Under the pieces are notes generated by a model that ran no database searches, was not told where the DNA came from, and worked only from the letters and a program-made list of their open reading frames with translations. Positions 8,387 to 17,125 of a stretch of DNA of 64,000 nt are shown piece by piece. This stretch comes from JAJKIP01 sp037200685. GTDB lineage: Bacteria; Bacteroidota; Bacteroidia; Chitinophagales; Chitinophagaceae. The DNA is taken from contig JBBCIG010000016.1 in assembly GCA_037200685.1 (NCBI GenBank), positions 558,001 to 622,000 of the forward strand, read 5' to 3'. A program made the position numbers and the translations under genes. Positions within the stretch are counted from its first letter, which is position 1, and the number at the start of each line of letters is the position of its first letter.

Positions 8387-9169
8387 ATGAGGATAATACC
8401 CCCATTTATTCTTATTTACCTGTGTGTTTCCCTTTCTACACAGGCGCAGATCGTTAATATCGAAAGTTCCCGTATACAAACAGATACCGTAGGTTGGGCT
8501 GGTTCCGCAGGATCAAATTTGTCTATAGAAAAAAATACAAGGAAGATTATTACGATTGGCCTTGAAGCACATTTGCAATACAAAACGGAAAAAGACCTCT
8601 GGCTTTTTTTGGGCGATCATAATTTTTTAAAACGTGGAAATGAAAAATTTGTATCCAACAGCTTTTTACATTTCAGGTATAACCGCAAACTGAATAAATG
8701 GTTACGTTGGGAAGCGTTCACCCAAATACAAAATAATAGCATCACCCAAATAAAATCCAGGTTCCTGGTGGGTACAGGGCCGCGGGTTAAGCTTTTAGGT
8801 TATGAAAAATTCAGGATGTATGTCGCATCGCTTATCATGTATGAGCATGAAGTAGAACAAACGACCCCATCAGTTATTCATAACGATGTCCGCAGCAGTT
8901 CTTATGTCTCGTTCACAGTTGTACCAAATGAAAACTTTGAGTTAGTGAGCACTACATTTTACCAGCCACTGCTGAATAATTTTAGTGATGCAAGAATATA
9001 TAACCAAATGGTTTTGACCTACAAGACCAGCGAACATTTTGCGATAAATATGCGATGGAATTATTTATATGACAGCCGCCCAGCCGGCGTTGCGCCGAAA
9101 ACGAACTATCATTTTTTAAGCGGCTTTACTTATAGTGCAGGTTCTAAAAAGCGGAAAGGAAGAAAATAA
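8387..9169 (+). CDS. DUF481-type outer-membrane protein, 260 aa
   Basis: A signal peptide (MRIIPPFILIYLCVSLSTQAQ) is followed by a beta-strand-rich chain with alternating aromatic and polar residues, e.g. WLFLGDHNFLKRGNEKFVSN, SFLHFRYNRKLNKWLRWEAF and the segment RFLVGTGPRVKL, all characteristic of DUF481 proteins. These are thought to be small outer-membrane beta barrels. The C-terminus is basic (KKRKGRK) rather than an aromatic residue, which is uncommon for barrels. Function is not known. It stands alone between two terminatory regions. Confidence 0.7.
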   Translation: MRIIPPFILIYLCVSLSTQAQIVNIESSRIQTDTVGWAGSAGSNLSIEKNTRKIITIGLEAHLQYKTEKDLWLFLGDHNFLKRGNEKFVSNSFLHFRYNRKLNKWLRWEAFTQIQNNSITQIKSRFLVGTGPRVKLLGYEKFRMYVASLIMYEHEVEQTTPSVIHNDVRSSSYVSFTVVPNENFELVSTTFYQPLLNNFSDARIYNQMVLTYKTSEHFAINMRWNYLYDSRPAGVAPKTNYHFLSGFTYSAGSKKRKGRK

Positions 9170-9345
9170 TCGCAGTTCATTTAGGTTCAATAGCTTACTT
9201 TATAGTAAAATTCCTATAATAAAATTCCCTCCCGATTTTTGGATAATACGATAAGTTGAGTAGATTAGCACTTCGATAATTCACTACCAATTCCTGCGAA
9301 AACAACTCCACTATCCGGATTTGTTAAATTCAAAACGTACCCAAA

Positions 9346-9819
9346 ATGAGCAGGAATCTTATCTCCGACCAGGAATTAACCGACCGTTTGTATTTCAGTG
9401 ACAAAGATGCGTTTGATGAACTCTATCATCGCTATTGGTATACCCTCTACGCATACAGCCTCAAAAAATTATATTCATCTGAAGACGCCAGTAAAGTGGT
9501 GAGAGACGTTTTTCTTGATTTGTGGGCAAAGAGACAAACACGGCCTCTTGATTTTTCCGTGTCACAATTTCTCTATACAGAAGTAAGAAGAACGGTAGTT
9601 AGCGCCGTCAATCAAAAATTGATAAGTGATCATTGTATTGTAGAAGAACTCATTTCTGATTTCAGTACGGAAGCTTTATTGCAGTCAAAATTGCCGGTAA
9701 AAAAAAATAAAATTTCCTCCGCCACTCATCATCAAACAAATCAAAATAAAGAAAGTAAATTTTCCTCCATTTTTAATGTAAAATGGCTGCGCCAGGGTTT
9801 AGTCGCTAAATTGAATTAA
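9346..9819 (+). CDS. sigma-70 region-2-like protein lacking region 4, 157 aa
   Basis: The N-terminal half resembles region 2 of ECF sigma factors: DAFDELYHRYWYTLYAYSLKKL, followed by SSEDASKVVRDVFLDLWAKR, the helix that contacts the -10 element and core RNA polymerase. An ordinary ECF sigma (about 190 aa) would continue with a region 4 helix-turn-helix; here the C-terminus is short, polar and basic (VKKNKISSATHHQTNQNKE) with no such motif in any frame. It may bind core polymerase without promoter -35 recognition, or be a decayed gene. It is followed after 13 bp by another short gene that resembles the start of a FecR-type anti-sigma factor. Confidence 0.65.
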   Translation: MSRNLISDQELTDRLYFSDKDAFDELYHRYWYTLYAYSLKKLYSSEDASKVVRDVFLDLWAKRQTRPLDFSVSQFLYTEVRRTVVSAVNQKLISDHCIVEELISDFSTEALLQSKLPVKKNKISSATHHQTNQNKESKFSSIFNVKWLRQGLVAKLN

Positions 9820-9832
9820 ATAAAAGAAGAGT

Positions 9833-10051
9833 ATGAGATCGCAGATGTTGAAAAATAAGTTTGAAAGATACGTGAACGGTGAAGCGGACCCCGCAGAAAT
9901 AAGACAGATACAAAGCTGGTTGTCCTGCACCTCCCGGGATATTTATATTTCACCAAGAGAAAAGCAACGCTTGGAAAGAAAAATCATGAGACAGATTCGT
10001 TCCAAAGCCGGCCTTTCAATGATGTCTAAAATAAAGTCTTACCTCTCTTAG
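9833..10051 (+). CDS. short protein resembling the N-terminus of a FecR-type anti-sigma factor, 72 aa
   Basis: The sequence FERYVNGEADPAEIRQIQSWLSC resembles the cytosolic anti-sigma helix bundle of FecR proteins (FLxGExsxEExxxLxxWL), and SPREKQRLERKIMRQI resembles the following linker. The membrane helix and periplasmic FecR domain are absent; the chain ends after 72 residues. Its place directly behind a sigma region-2-like gene supports an interaction with that product. This is inference from short similarity. Confidence 0.5.
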   Translation: MRSQMLKNKFERYVNGEADPAEIRQIQSWLSCTSRDIYISPREKQRLERKIMRQIRSKAGLSMMSKIKSYLS

Positions 10052-10074
10052 CTCCACCAAGAATAGGAGTAGTG

Positions 10075-10082
10075 TATATTTG
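10075..10082 (+). promoter_or_regulatory. -7 promoter box TATATTTG
   Basis: Full TAnnTTTG match, 20 nt before the ATG of the DUF4254 gene. No clear -33 TTG is present upstream. Confidence 0.5.
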
Positions 10083-10102
10083 CGATCTGAACAATAGCTT
10101 TT

Positions 10103-10720
10103 ATGATCAGCGCATTATGCATTACAATTTTTGAAAAAAGTATATTGGACTATCACGTCAGCGACGATGTAGATACACCCATCAATAACCCCTATCCAAA
10201 AGATAAGCTGGACCATTTGCTATACCTGAAGAATTGGATTGATACAGTGCAATGGCACCTGGAAGATATAATACGAAACCCTTCCATCAACCCGGAAGAA
10301 GCGCTGGTAATAAAAAGAAGAATCGATACATCGAACCAGGAACGGACAGATGTGGTGGAATATATTGACAGTTATTTTCTCCAAAAATTTAAAGACATTA
10401 CCCCTTCAGGAAATGCGAGTGTAAATACCGAAAGCCCCGCATGGGCCATTGACCGGCTTTCCATTCTTGCATTGAAAATTTATCATATGCAGGTGGAAGT
10501 AAGCAGGCCGGATGCTTCGACGGAACATAAGATCGCCTGCCAGCAAAAAGCAGCAATTTTATTGGAACAACGAAAAGATCTTTCACAAGCCATCGATGAT
10601 CTCCTAAACGATATCGGGCAGGGAAAAAAATACATGAAAGTGTATAAGCAAATGAAGATGTATAATGACCCTTCGTTAAATCCTGTTTTATACCAGCAAC
10701 AAACTTCACCGGGCAAATGA
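10103..10720 (+). CDS. DUF4254 protein, 205 aa
   Basis: This is an all-helical soluble protein of the DUF4254 family: LYLKNWIDTVQWHLEDIIR, ALVIKRRIDTSNQERTDVVEYID and the helix AIDRLSILALKIYHM are the conserved parts. It has no signal peptide. The stop codon overlaps the start of the next gene (ATGA), so the two are translationally coupled. DUF4254 genes commonly stand directly before family-9 glycosyltransferases in Bacteroidetes, which points to a role in lipopolysaccharide or surface-glycan assembly, but the biochemical function is not established. Confidence 0.85.
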   Translation: MISALCITIFEKSILDYHVSDDVDTPINNPYPKDKLDHLLYLKNWIDTVQWHLEDIIRNPSINPEEALVIKRRIDTSNQERTDVVEYIDSYFLQKFKDITPSGNASVNTESPAWAIDRLSILALKIYHMQVEVSRPDASTEHKIACQQKAAILLEQRKDLSQAIDDLLNDIGQGKKYMKVYKQMKMYNDPSLNPVLYQQQTSPGK

Positions 10721-11754
10721 ATGCTAAACACATCCTCGTCATACGCCTGTCCGCCATGGGTGATGTAGCGATGACAGTGCCTGTGTTACAACAACTGCTT
10801 CAGCAATACCCGGAAATAAAACTTACTGTTCTTACACAAAAGCATTTCATACCCTTGTTTGAACCATTGGAAAGAACCGATGTGATCGCTGCTGATATAA
10901 AAGGAAAGCATAAGGGAATTACAGGCTTATTCAAATTATTCTCCGACCTAAAAAAACAATACAAATTTGATGCAGTAGCGGATCTGCACAATGTATTACG
11001 TTCAAAATTTCTCCGGTCGGTATTCTGGTTGTCAGGGTTTTCAGTCGCCAAAATAAATAAGGGCCGAAAAGAAAAGAAAGAACTCACCCGTAAGAAAAAT
11101 AAAACCCTGCATCAATTAAAAACAACATTTGAAAGATATGTGGAAGTATTTACTTCATTAAACCTTCCCATTAAATTAGATAGCACTAAGCAAATTTTTA
11201 AAAAGCAATCTTTACCGCCAGATGCTGCAGCCTTATTCGCTCCTGGAAAAAAAAATATTTGCATCGTCCCTTTTGCAAAACACCGGGAGAAATTATATCC
11301 CGTTGATAAAATGAAAGCCGCTATTCAACAATTTCTTCAGCAATCGCATTTAAAAATTTTCCTGCTTGGCGGCGGACAAAAGGAGATTGAACTATTAAAC
11401 CAATGGGAAAAAGAATTACCCGGAATAGTTAACCTCGCCGGTAAATTTTCTTTTAAAGATGAATTATCCATCATCAGTAATATGGATGCAATGATCAGCA
11501 TGGATTCAGCAAACATGCACCTTGCTTCTTTGTTTGGCGTACCTGTTATTTCTGTCTGGGGAGCTACGCATCCTTTTCTCGGTTTCTACGGTTGGAATCA
11601 ATCAATAGATAATGCCGTGCAAATTGATCTTTACTGCAGGCCCTGTTCTGTATTTGGAAATAAACCTTGCTATCGCGGCGACCATGCCTGTATGGAGCAG
11701 CTGGAAGAAAAATTAATTGTTGACCGGTTAGTGCAAGTAAACAATAGTAAATAG
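10717..11754 (+). CDS. glycosyltransferase family 9 (heptosyltransferase-like)
   Basis: The N-terminus ILVIRLSAMGDVAMTVPVLQQL is the hallmark of ADP-heptose:LPS heptosyltransferases (GT9), with the RxSxxGD motif. The C-terminal Rossmann half contains ICIVPFAKHREKLYP, LLGGGQKE, and MISMDSANMHLASLFGVPVISVWGATHP, the nucleotide-sugar binding segment. Three conserved cysteines close the chain (YCRPCSVFG, KPCYRGDHACM), as in many GT9 members. It transfers a sugar onto the inner core of lipopolysaccharide or a related glycolipid on the cytoplasmic side of the inner membrane; the donor sugar is not certain in Bacteroidetes. Coupled to DUF4254 by a 4-bp overlap. Confidence 0.9.
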   Translation: MNAKHILVIRLSAMGDVAMTVPVLQQLLQQYPEIKLTVLTQKHFIPLFEPLERTDVIAADIKGKHKGITGLFKLFSDLKKQYKFDAVADLHNVLRSKFLRSVFWLSGFSVAKINKGRKEKKELTRKKNKTLHQLKTTFERYVEVFTSLNLPIKLDSTKQIFKKQSLPPDAAALFAPGKKNICIVPFAKHREKLYPVDKMKAAIQQFLQQSHLKIFLLGGGQKEIELLNQWEKELPGIVNLAGKFSFKDELSIISNMDAMISMDSANMHLASLFGVPVISVWGATHPFLGFYGWNQSIDNAVQIDLYCRPCSVFGNKPCYRGDHACMEQLEEKLIVDRLVQVNNSK

Positions 11755-11767
11755 ATTATTCCCTTCT

Positions 11768-13012
11768 TTATTGTTCTACATAATCAAGGTCCTTGTGAAA
11801 AGTTTCCTGCGAAAAAATTACGGACAGTAACCCAAGAACTGTAACTACGATACCAGTGATAATACCGCTTTGAATCAAACCCCATCCCCAACTTTTTTGG
11901 AATAAATCAAAACACATAAGATTTACGAGGAATAAAGTTCCTCTTGCCATATTGGGAATTGTTGTAGCAGCAGTCGCCCGCAGATTGGTGCCAAATTGCT
12001 CAGCGCCCATGGTAACAAAAATGGCCCAGAAACCGGTACTGAAACCAAGTGCGACACAAGCCGCATACATCATCGTGTCATTGTGTACACCTGTAAAGAA
12101 GAAAACAACCGAAAGGGAAGCGAGAAAATAAAAAAGATATAAGGCTTTTTTCCTGCTTTTAAAATACTGGCTGACGAGCCCGATCAATATATCACCAATA
12201 GCGATGGCCGCATAACCATACATAATAGCCCGGCCTGATTCAATTTTATTTTCTCCATACAGTTCTTTCGCAAACCGGTTGCTGTAGTTGATCAAAATCC
12301 CAATTACAAACCAGTTCGGCAGGCCGATCAATATGGCAAGAATATATTTTCTAAAACGTGTTTTATTTGTAAAGAACATTAAGAAATTACCCCGCACCAC
12401 ATTTTGTTCTTTTACATGTTTGAACATACCACTTTCCGCAACACTGATTCGCAGGAATAATAAGATGACACCAAGACCTGCACCTATCTGGTAACAAAGC
12501 CGCCAATCGCGGCCGGTAAATAGAAAAGTATAATACGCAGCTACCGCCCCCGATAAACCAATGCCTGCGACAAGCGAAGTGCCAACACCTCTTTTATTTT
12601 TTGGCAATAATTCACTCACCAATGTAATACCCGCACCTAATTCACCGGCAAGACCAATGCCTGTTATAAACCGCATGTACGCATACTGATCCGTGTTTTG
12701 AACAAAACTTGTAATGAAATTAGCAATAGAATAAAGAATGATGGAACCAAATAAAACAGAAAGCCTTCCTTTTTTATCACCCATTACGCCCCAAATGATG
12801 CCGCCCAATAACAAGCCTACCATTTGCCAGTTGATGATTTTTGTACTCGCAGCCAGCATGGCTTTTCCATCCTGGGGATTAATACCCAATCCTTGTAAGC
12901 TGGGTTCTCTTACGATAGTAAATAAGAGCAAATCATATATGTCAACAAAGTATCCCAACGCAGCGACTACTACTGCGATCTGGAAAATTGAGTTGGATTT
13001 GGCAGGCTGCAT
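11768..13012 (-). CDS. MFS transporter, metabolite:H+ symporter type
   Basis: Twelve hydrophobic segments and the MFS loop signature GVMGDKKGRLSVLFGSI between helices 2 and 3 identify a major facilitator. GFSTGFWAIFVTMGAEQFGTNLRATAATTIPNMARG resembles the sugar/metabolite symporter branch (ProP/ShiA/KgtP-like). The substrate cannot be assigned. The gene is followed by nothing on the same strand and is preceded by a DedA gene only 8 bp away, so the two are probably co-transcribed. Confidence 0.85.
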   Translation of the reverse strand: MQPAKSNSIFQIAVVVAALGYFVDIYDLLLFTIVREPSLQGLGINPQDGKAMLAASTKIINWQMVGLLLGGIIWGVMGDKKGRLSVLFGSIILYSIANFITSFVQNTDQYAYMRFITGIGLAGELGAGITLVSELLPKNKRGVGTSLVAGIGLSGAVAAYYTFLFTGRDWRLCYQIGAGLGVILLFLRISVAESGMFKHVKEQNVVRGNFLMFFTNKTRFRKYILAILIGLPNWFVIGILINYSNRFAKELYGENKIESGRAIMYGYAAIAIGDILIGLVSQYFKSRKKALYLFYFLASLSVVFFFTGVHNDTMMYAACVALGFSTGFWAIFVTMGAEQFGTNLRATAATTIPNMARGTLFLVNLMCFDLFQKSWGWGLIQSGIITGIVVTVLGLLSVIFSQETFHKDLDYVEQ

Positions 13013-13019
13013 AATTCGA

Positions 13020-13742
13020 TCAGGAATTTATGGTAGTGTCTGTTGGTGGCGGTACCACCGGTTTTTTTGCAAAGAATAATTTATATAATACGGGTAATGT
13101 TGTAACGAGAATGATACCGATAGCGATGGCTTCGATGTGATCTTTTAAACTAAACCCAAATTTTTTATCTACCCATGCGTCAAGAAAATAGCCACCCAGC
13201 ATCATGGAACATACCCATGCAAAACTTCCCATTAAATTATAAACAATAAAAGAAGCCCGCGGCATTTTTACCACCCCGGCTACAATAGGTGCGAACGTGC
13301 GGACTATCGGTAAAAATTTTGCAAGAAAAATAGTGGCCTTCCCGTATTTATTATAAAAATCTGTTGCTTTCACAAGGTGTTTTCTTTTAAAAATCCAGGT
13401 TTCCTTTCGTTCATATAATAAAGGACCTGCTTTTTTACCAAACCAATAACCTACCATATTCCCAAGAATTGAAGCCAGGATAACCAAAATAATAATAACG
13501 ATATGCGGCCAGCCAAACTCTGTAGGTGCATCCTGCGGTACGCCGATGAACTTGTTTGAAATTTTATCTAAAAAAACACCTGCCGCAAATAACAAAGAAT
13601 CGCCGGGAAAAAAGAAACCGATAAAAAGACCTGTTTCAGCGAATATAACCAACAGCAAAATATAAAGGCCTCCATAATCAATGATCCAGTCAATAAAGCT
13701 TTGCAAAATTCCGAGGAACTGAATGTGTAATAAATTATCCAT
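13020..13742 (-). CDS. DedA family membrane protein
   Basis: Conserved DedA features are present: FAETGLFIGFFFPGDSLLFAAG, GNMVGYWFGKKAGP, FYNKYGKATIFLAKFLPIVRTFAPIVAG (the F/Y-x-G-x-x-x-x-x-x-R-x-x-P core) and several membrane segments. DedA proteins (SNARE-associated/VTT fold) are polyprenyl-phosphate and phospholipid flippases needed for envelope recycling. The length of 240 aa is normal. The C-terminus ends in a short Pro/Thr tail (KKPVVPPPTDTT). Confidence 0.9.
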   Translation of the reverse strand: MDNLLHIQFLGILQSFIDWIIDYGGLYILLLVIFAETGLFIGFFFPGDSLLFAAGVFLDKISNKFIGVPQDAPTEFGWPHIVIIILVILASILGNMVGYWFGKKAGPLLYERKETWIFKRKHLVKATDFYNKYGKATIFLAKFLPIVRTFAPIVAGVVKMPRASFIVYNLMGSFAWVCSMMLGGYFLDAWVDKKFGFSLKDHIEAIAIGIILVTTLPVLYKLFFAKKPVVPPPTDTTINS

Positions 13743-13794
13743 ACTTTACTTATATATTAGGTCTACTGTTTTTATTTAATACTATTCTTTCTTG

Positions 13795-15039
13795 CTATGT
13801 TTTTACATGTTCCAATGCACCTTCCCATTTACTTACGGCGCTTGTAGCCAGTGCATTACCTACCACGTTTGTCGCCGTTCTGAACATATCGCAAAAATGA
13901 TCGATAGGCAATATTAGTGCAATTCCTTCAGGCGGTATTTTAAACATAGCGCAGGTAGCGGTTACTACTACCAATGATGCCCGCGGCACCCCCGCAATAC
14001 CTTTACTCGTCAGCATCAGCACCAGCAACATCGTTAATTGCGTAGCGATATCCATGTGGATGCCATACGCCTGTGCGATAGCAAGACTGGCGAAAGTCAT
14101 ATACATCATACTACCATCGAGGTTAAAAGAATAGCCCAATGGCAATACGAACGAAACTATTTTGTCTTTGCAACCAAAGCGTTCCAGTTCTTCCGTCAAT
14201 TTTGGAAAAACGGCCTCGCTGCTGGTAGTACTGAAAGCGATTAATAGTGGCTGCGCAATACGTTTTAATAAAATCGGTAATCGTTTTTTAAGAATCAAAA
14301 ATCCCACGCCTAATAGCAAAGACCATAATAAAGCGATGCCTATTAAAAAATATAAAAGATACTGGCCGTAAAAATTAAATACCTGTAAACCTTTTGTCGC
14401 AATCACTGCTGCGATAGCGCCAAACACACCAACCGGTGCGAAGTTCATTACATAACCCACCATTTTTAAAATGATATGAGAAGCCGCATCCAATGCTTTT
14501 ACAACGGGCTTTGCATAATCACCAATAGCAGTGCAGGCAACGCCAAAGAAAATACTGAATATGACCAATTGCAATATTTCATTATTGGCCATCGCTTCAA
14601 AAACACTTTTGGGAATTACATGCTCTACAAATTTCGCCAATGAAAATTCCTGTGTTTTGCCAATCAGGTCTTTCGCCCCGGCCGTGTCACCGTTGCTGAG
14701 ATCAATAGCGGCCCCGGGCTGAAAGAAATTAACCAATACCATTCCCAACAGCAAACTTGCCAACGAGGCGCTGACAAACCAGAGAAGCGCTTTGCCCCCT
14801 ACCCTGCCTACGGTTTTTAAATCGCCTAGCTTTGCAATTCCGACTACGAGGGTGCAGAATACTAATGGCGCAATAATCATCTGTACGAGCCGGAGAAAGA
14901 TGGTGGTGAGTAGCTTGATGTTATCGGAAAACTTAGCGATAAATCCAGGCGAAGATTGTTCATGAACAAAATATCCCGTTATAATACCCAGCGCCATCGC
15001 AACGAGGATAAATATGGTGAGCCTGCTTCCCTTTGACAT
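13795..15039 (-). CDS. dicarboxylate/amino acid:cation symporter (DAACS family)
   Basis: This is a GltP/DctA-type Na+ or H+ symporter. It shows FLRLVQMIIAPLVFCTLVVGIAKLGD, the substrate-binding hairpin FSTTSSEAVFPKLTEELE (SSE motif), GYSFNLDGSMMYMT (NMDG-like motif, here NLDG) and LTSKGIAGVPRASLVVV. An in-frame ATG 57 nt upstream (15096) would add MFLPSGIFSDFRLFLPKPL, which is not like the family; MSKGSRLTIFILVAMALGIITG at 15039 matches the usual first helix, so I prefer it. Product sits in the inner membrane and imports C4-dicarboxylates, glutamate or aspartate; the exact substrate is open. Confidence 0.9.
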   Translation of the reverse strand: MSKGSRLTIFILVAMALGIITGYFVHEQSSPGFIAKFSDNIKLLTTIFLRLVQMIIAPLVFCTLVVGIAKLGDLKTVGRVGGKALLWFVSASLASLLLGMVLVNFFQPGAAIDLSNGDTAGAKDLIGKTQEFSLAKFVEHVIPKSVFEAMANNEILQLVIFSIFFGVACTAIGDYAKPVVKALDAASHIILKMVGYVMNFAPVGVFGAIAAVIATKGLQVFNFYGQYLLYFLIGIALLWSLLLGVGFLILKKRLPILLKRIAQPLLIAFSTTSSEAVFPKLTEELERFGCKDKIVSFVLPLGYSFNLDGSMMYMTFASLAIAQAYGIHMDIATQLTMLLVLMLTSKGIAGVPRASLVVVTATCAMFKIPPEGIALILPIDHFCDMFRTATNVVGNALATSAVSKWEGALEHVKT

Positions 15040-15201
15040 AAGTGGTTTCGGTAAGAAAAGCCGAAAATCGGAAAAAATACCGGATGGCAGAAACATTTAC
15101 TTATTTATAATTCCCCCTGTAAAAGATTTGCAGTTAGCATTAAATAATTCTTTATTTTACGATCCTTAACGGTCAAATCGTCAACTTCAATCACACCACT
15201 T

Positions 15202-16854
15202 ATGAGTTTATTTGTCAGGAAACCGATGAACGTTTTGCTTAATGAAGCACAGGAAACGGGTACTCATACATTAAAAAGAACATTGGGGGCCAGGGGGCTG
15301 ATTGCCCTGGGAATTGGCGCTATCATCGGGGCGGGTTTGTTTTCTATTACGGGTATGGCTGCTGCTAATCATGCCGGCCCGGCGATTACTATTTCGTTCA
15401 TTGTTGCCGGTTTGGGCTGCCTGTTTGCGGGTTTATGCTATGCTGAATTCGCATCTATGATCCCAGTTGCCGGAAGCGCTTATACCTACTCTTACGCCAC
15501 GATGGGTGAATTTATGGCGTGGATTATCGGCTGGGACCTTGTATTAGAATATGCAGTTGGTGCGGCAACGGTGGGAATTAGCTGGAGCCGTTACCTTGTT
15601 AAATTTTTAGATGGCTTTGGTATTCAACTCCCGATTGAAATGGTCGCTGGCCCGTGGGATGGAGGAATCATCAATTTGCCGGCTGTATTTATTATTGTAT
15701 TGATGAGTTTGTTATTAATAAAAGGTACAAAAGAAAGCGCTTTTGTAAACGGTATTATCGTAGCAGTAAAAATAGCGGTGGTACTTATTTTTATAATTCT
15801 CGGATGGAAATACATCAATACAGACAATTACAATCCTTATATACCTGATAACACCGGCAATTTTGGAGATTTTGGTTTTAGTGGTATAATAAGAGCGGCG
15901 GCTATCGTTTTCTTTGCCTATATCGGGTTTGATGCAGTGAGTACCGCAGCCCAGGAAGCTAAGAACCCTAAAAAGGATATGCCCATTGGCATTTTAGGTT
16001 CATTGATCATTTGTACATTATTATACATCTTGTTTGCGCATGTGATGACAGGCGTTACCAGCTATACAACGTTTGCGGGTAAAGATGGCATTGCTCCTGT
16101 AGCAGTAGCTATTGATCACATGGGAACTGTTAATGCAGCGGGTGTGCCTGTACCTGATTATCCATGGTTGAACCGGGCAATTGTTGTAGCCATTCTTTTT
16201 GGCTATGCATCAGTGATATTAGTGATGCTGATGGGACAAAGTCGTGTCTTTTTCAGTATGAGTAAAGATGGTTTGATCCCCAAAATATTTTCCAGCGTTA
16301 ATCCTAAAACACAAACACCAGCAAAAAACAATTTGTTGTTTATGCTTTTTGTGAGTTTGTTTGCTGCGTTTGTGCCAGCAAGGGTTGTTGGTGAAATGAC
16401 AAGTATAGGAACACTGTTCGCCTTCATATTGGTTTGTATCGGTGTATTGGTGATGCGGAGAAAAATGCCTGAATTGCCAAGAGCATTTAAAACACCGCTT
16501 GTTCCACTTGTACCGATACTGGGTGTTGCCACTTGTCTTTTCATGATGGTATTTCTGCCTATGGATACATGGATACGTTTGCTGGTTTGGATGCTGATCG
16601 GTCTTGACATTTATTTGGTATATGGCGCTAAAAACAGCCATCTTGGAAACGGGACAAATAACAGGAAAGGCATGAAAATAGCCCGCTATACCGGTTTAGT
16701 ACTTTGCGGTCTGCTGGTGGTGGCTGGCTTATTACATCAATATGTTTCAGGATTTGACACGGACAAAACATTATTGTATATCTCCATTGCATTCGCAGCT
16801 ATTCATTTAGTTGTGTTTGGAAGAAAGCTGGGAAGAAAAGATGCTATTGATTAA
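15202..16854 (+). CDS. APC family amino acid permease
   Basis: LGARGLIALGIGAIIGAGLFSITGMAA is the N-terminal helix-1 motif of the amino acid-polyamine-organocation superfamily (unwound GIGAIIGAG), and FFAYIGFDAVSTAAQEAKNPKKDMPIGILGS is the signature of the cationic amino acid transporter branch. About 13-14 hydrophobic segments are present (550 aa), more than the usual 12, as in other CAT-like bacterial members. It probably imports amino acids; substrate not assigned. It is monocistronic with a strong terminator behind it. Confidence 0.9.
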   Translation: MSLFVRKPMNVLLNEAQETGTHTLKRTLGARGLIALGIGAIIGAGLFSITGMAAANHAGPAITISFIVAGLGCLFAGLCYAEFASMIPVAGSAYTYSYATMGEFMAWIIGWDLVLEYAVGAATVGISWSRYLVKFLDGFGIQLPIEMVAGPWDGGIINLPAVFIIVLMSLLLIKGTKESAFVNGIIVAVKIAVVLIFIILGWKYINTDNYNPYIPDNTGNFGDFGFSGIIRAAAIVFFAYIGFDAVSTAAQEAKNPKKDMPIGILGSLIICTLLYILFAHVMTGVTSYTTFAGKDGIAPVAVAIDHMGTVNAAGVPVPDYPWLNRAIVVAILFGYASVILVMLMGQSRVFFSMSKDGLIPKIFSSVNPKTQTPAKNNLLFMLFVSLFAAFVPARVVGEMTSIGTLFAFILVCIGVLVMRRKMPELPRAFKTPLVPLVPILGVATCLFMMVFLPMDTWIRLLVWMLIGLDIYLVYGAKNSHLGNGTNNRKGMKIARYTGLVLCGLLVVAGLLHQYVSGFDTDKTLLYISIAFAAIHLVVFGRKLGRKDAID

Positions 16855-16873
16855 TAAATAAAATATCTTTTTC

Positions 16874-16903
16874 AAACCGCCCTGCTTTGTGGGGCGGTTT
16901 TTC
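16874..16903 (+). terminator. Rho-independent terminator after the permease gene
   Basis: AAACCGCCC pairs perfectly with GGGCGGTTT (9 bp) around an ~9-nt loop, followed by TTCATTT. Confidence 0.85.
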
Positions 16904-16975
16904 ATTTACACGCATTACCATAAATTTGCACTCCCTATTGATGAATAATCCAGATCGGCATCGGGTGCTAACAAT

Positions 16976-17098
16976 TGTTGAGCGAACAGAATTCCCGATA
17001 TACATCGGGATGCTGCAAAAATGCCGAGTAGAATTCATGCAGTACAAGAGTGCGACGCAACAGGCGATGATCAGGGAACCGAAGCTGGTAAACAAAAA
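16976..17098 (+). repeat. dispersed repeat, GAGTGCGACGCAAC family (long direct copy)
   Basis: The core is at 17048-17061. The upstream block (GAATTCCCGATATACATCGG, then GTAGAATTCATGCAGTACAA) matches the copy near 5538-5663; the CCCGATA...TATCGGG-like palindrome is imperfect here. It lies just before yebC. Confidence 0.75.
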
Positions 17099-17125
17099 AT
17101 AAAAAACGACAAACAGTAAAAGTGT

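Noticed and set aside
16887..17102. Plus-strand ORF of 71 aa between the permease terminator and yebC
   Set aside because: It runs from the terminator hairpin through a copy of the dispersed repeat and has no family features.
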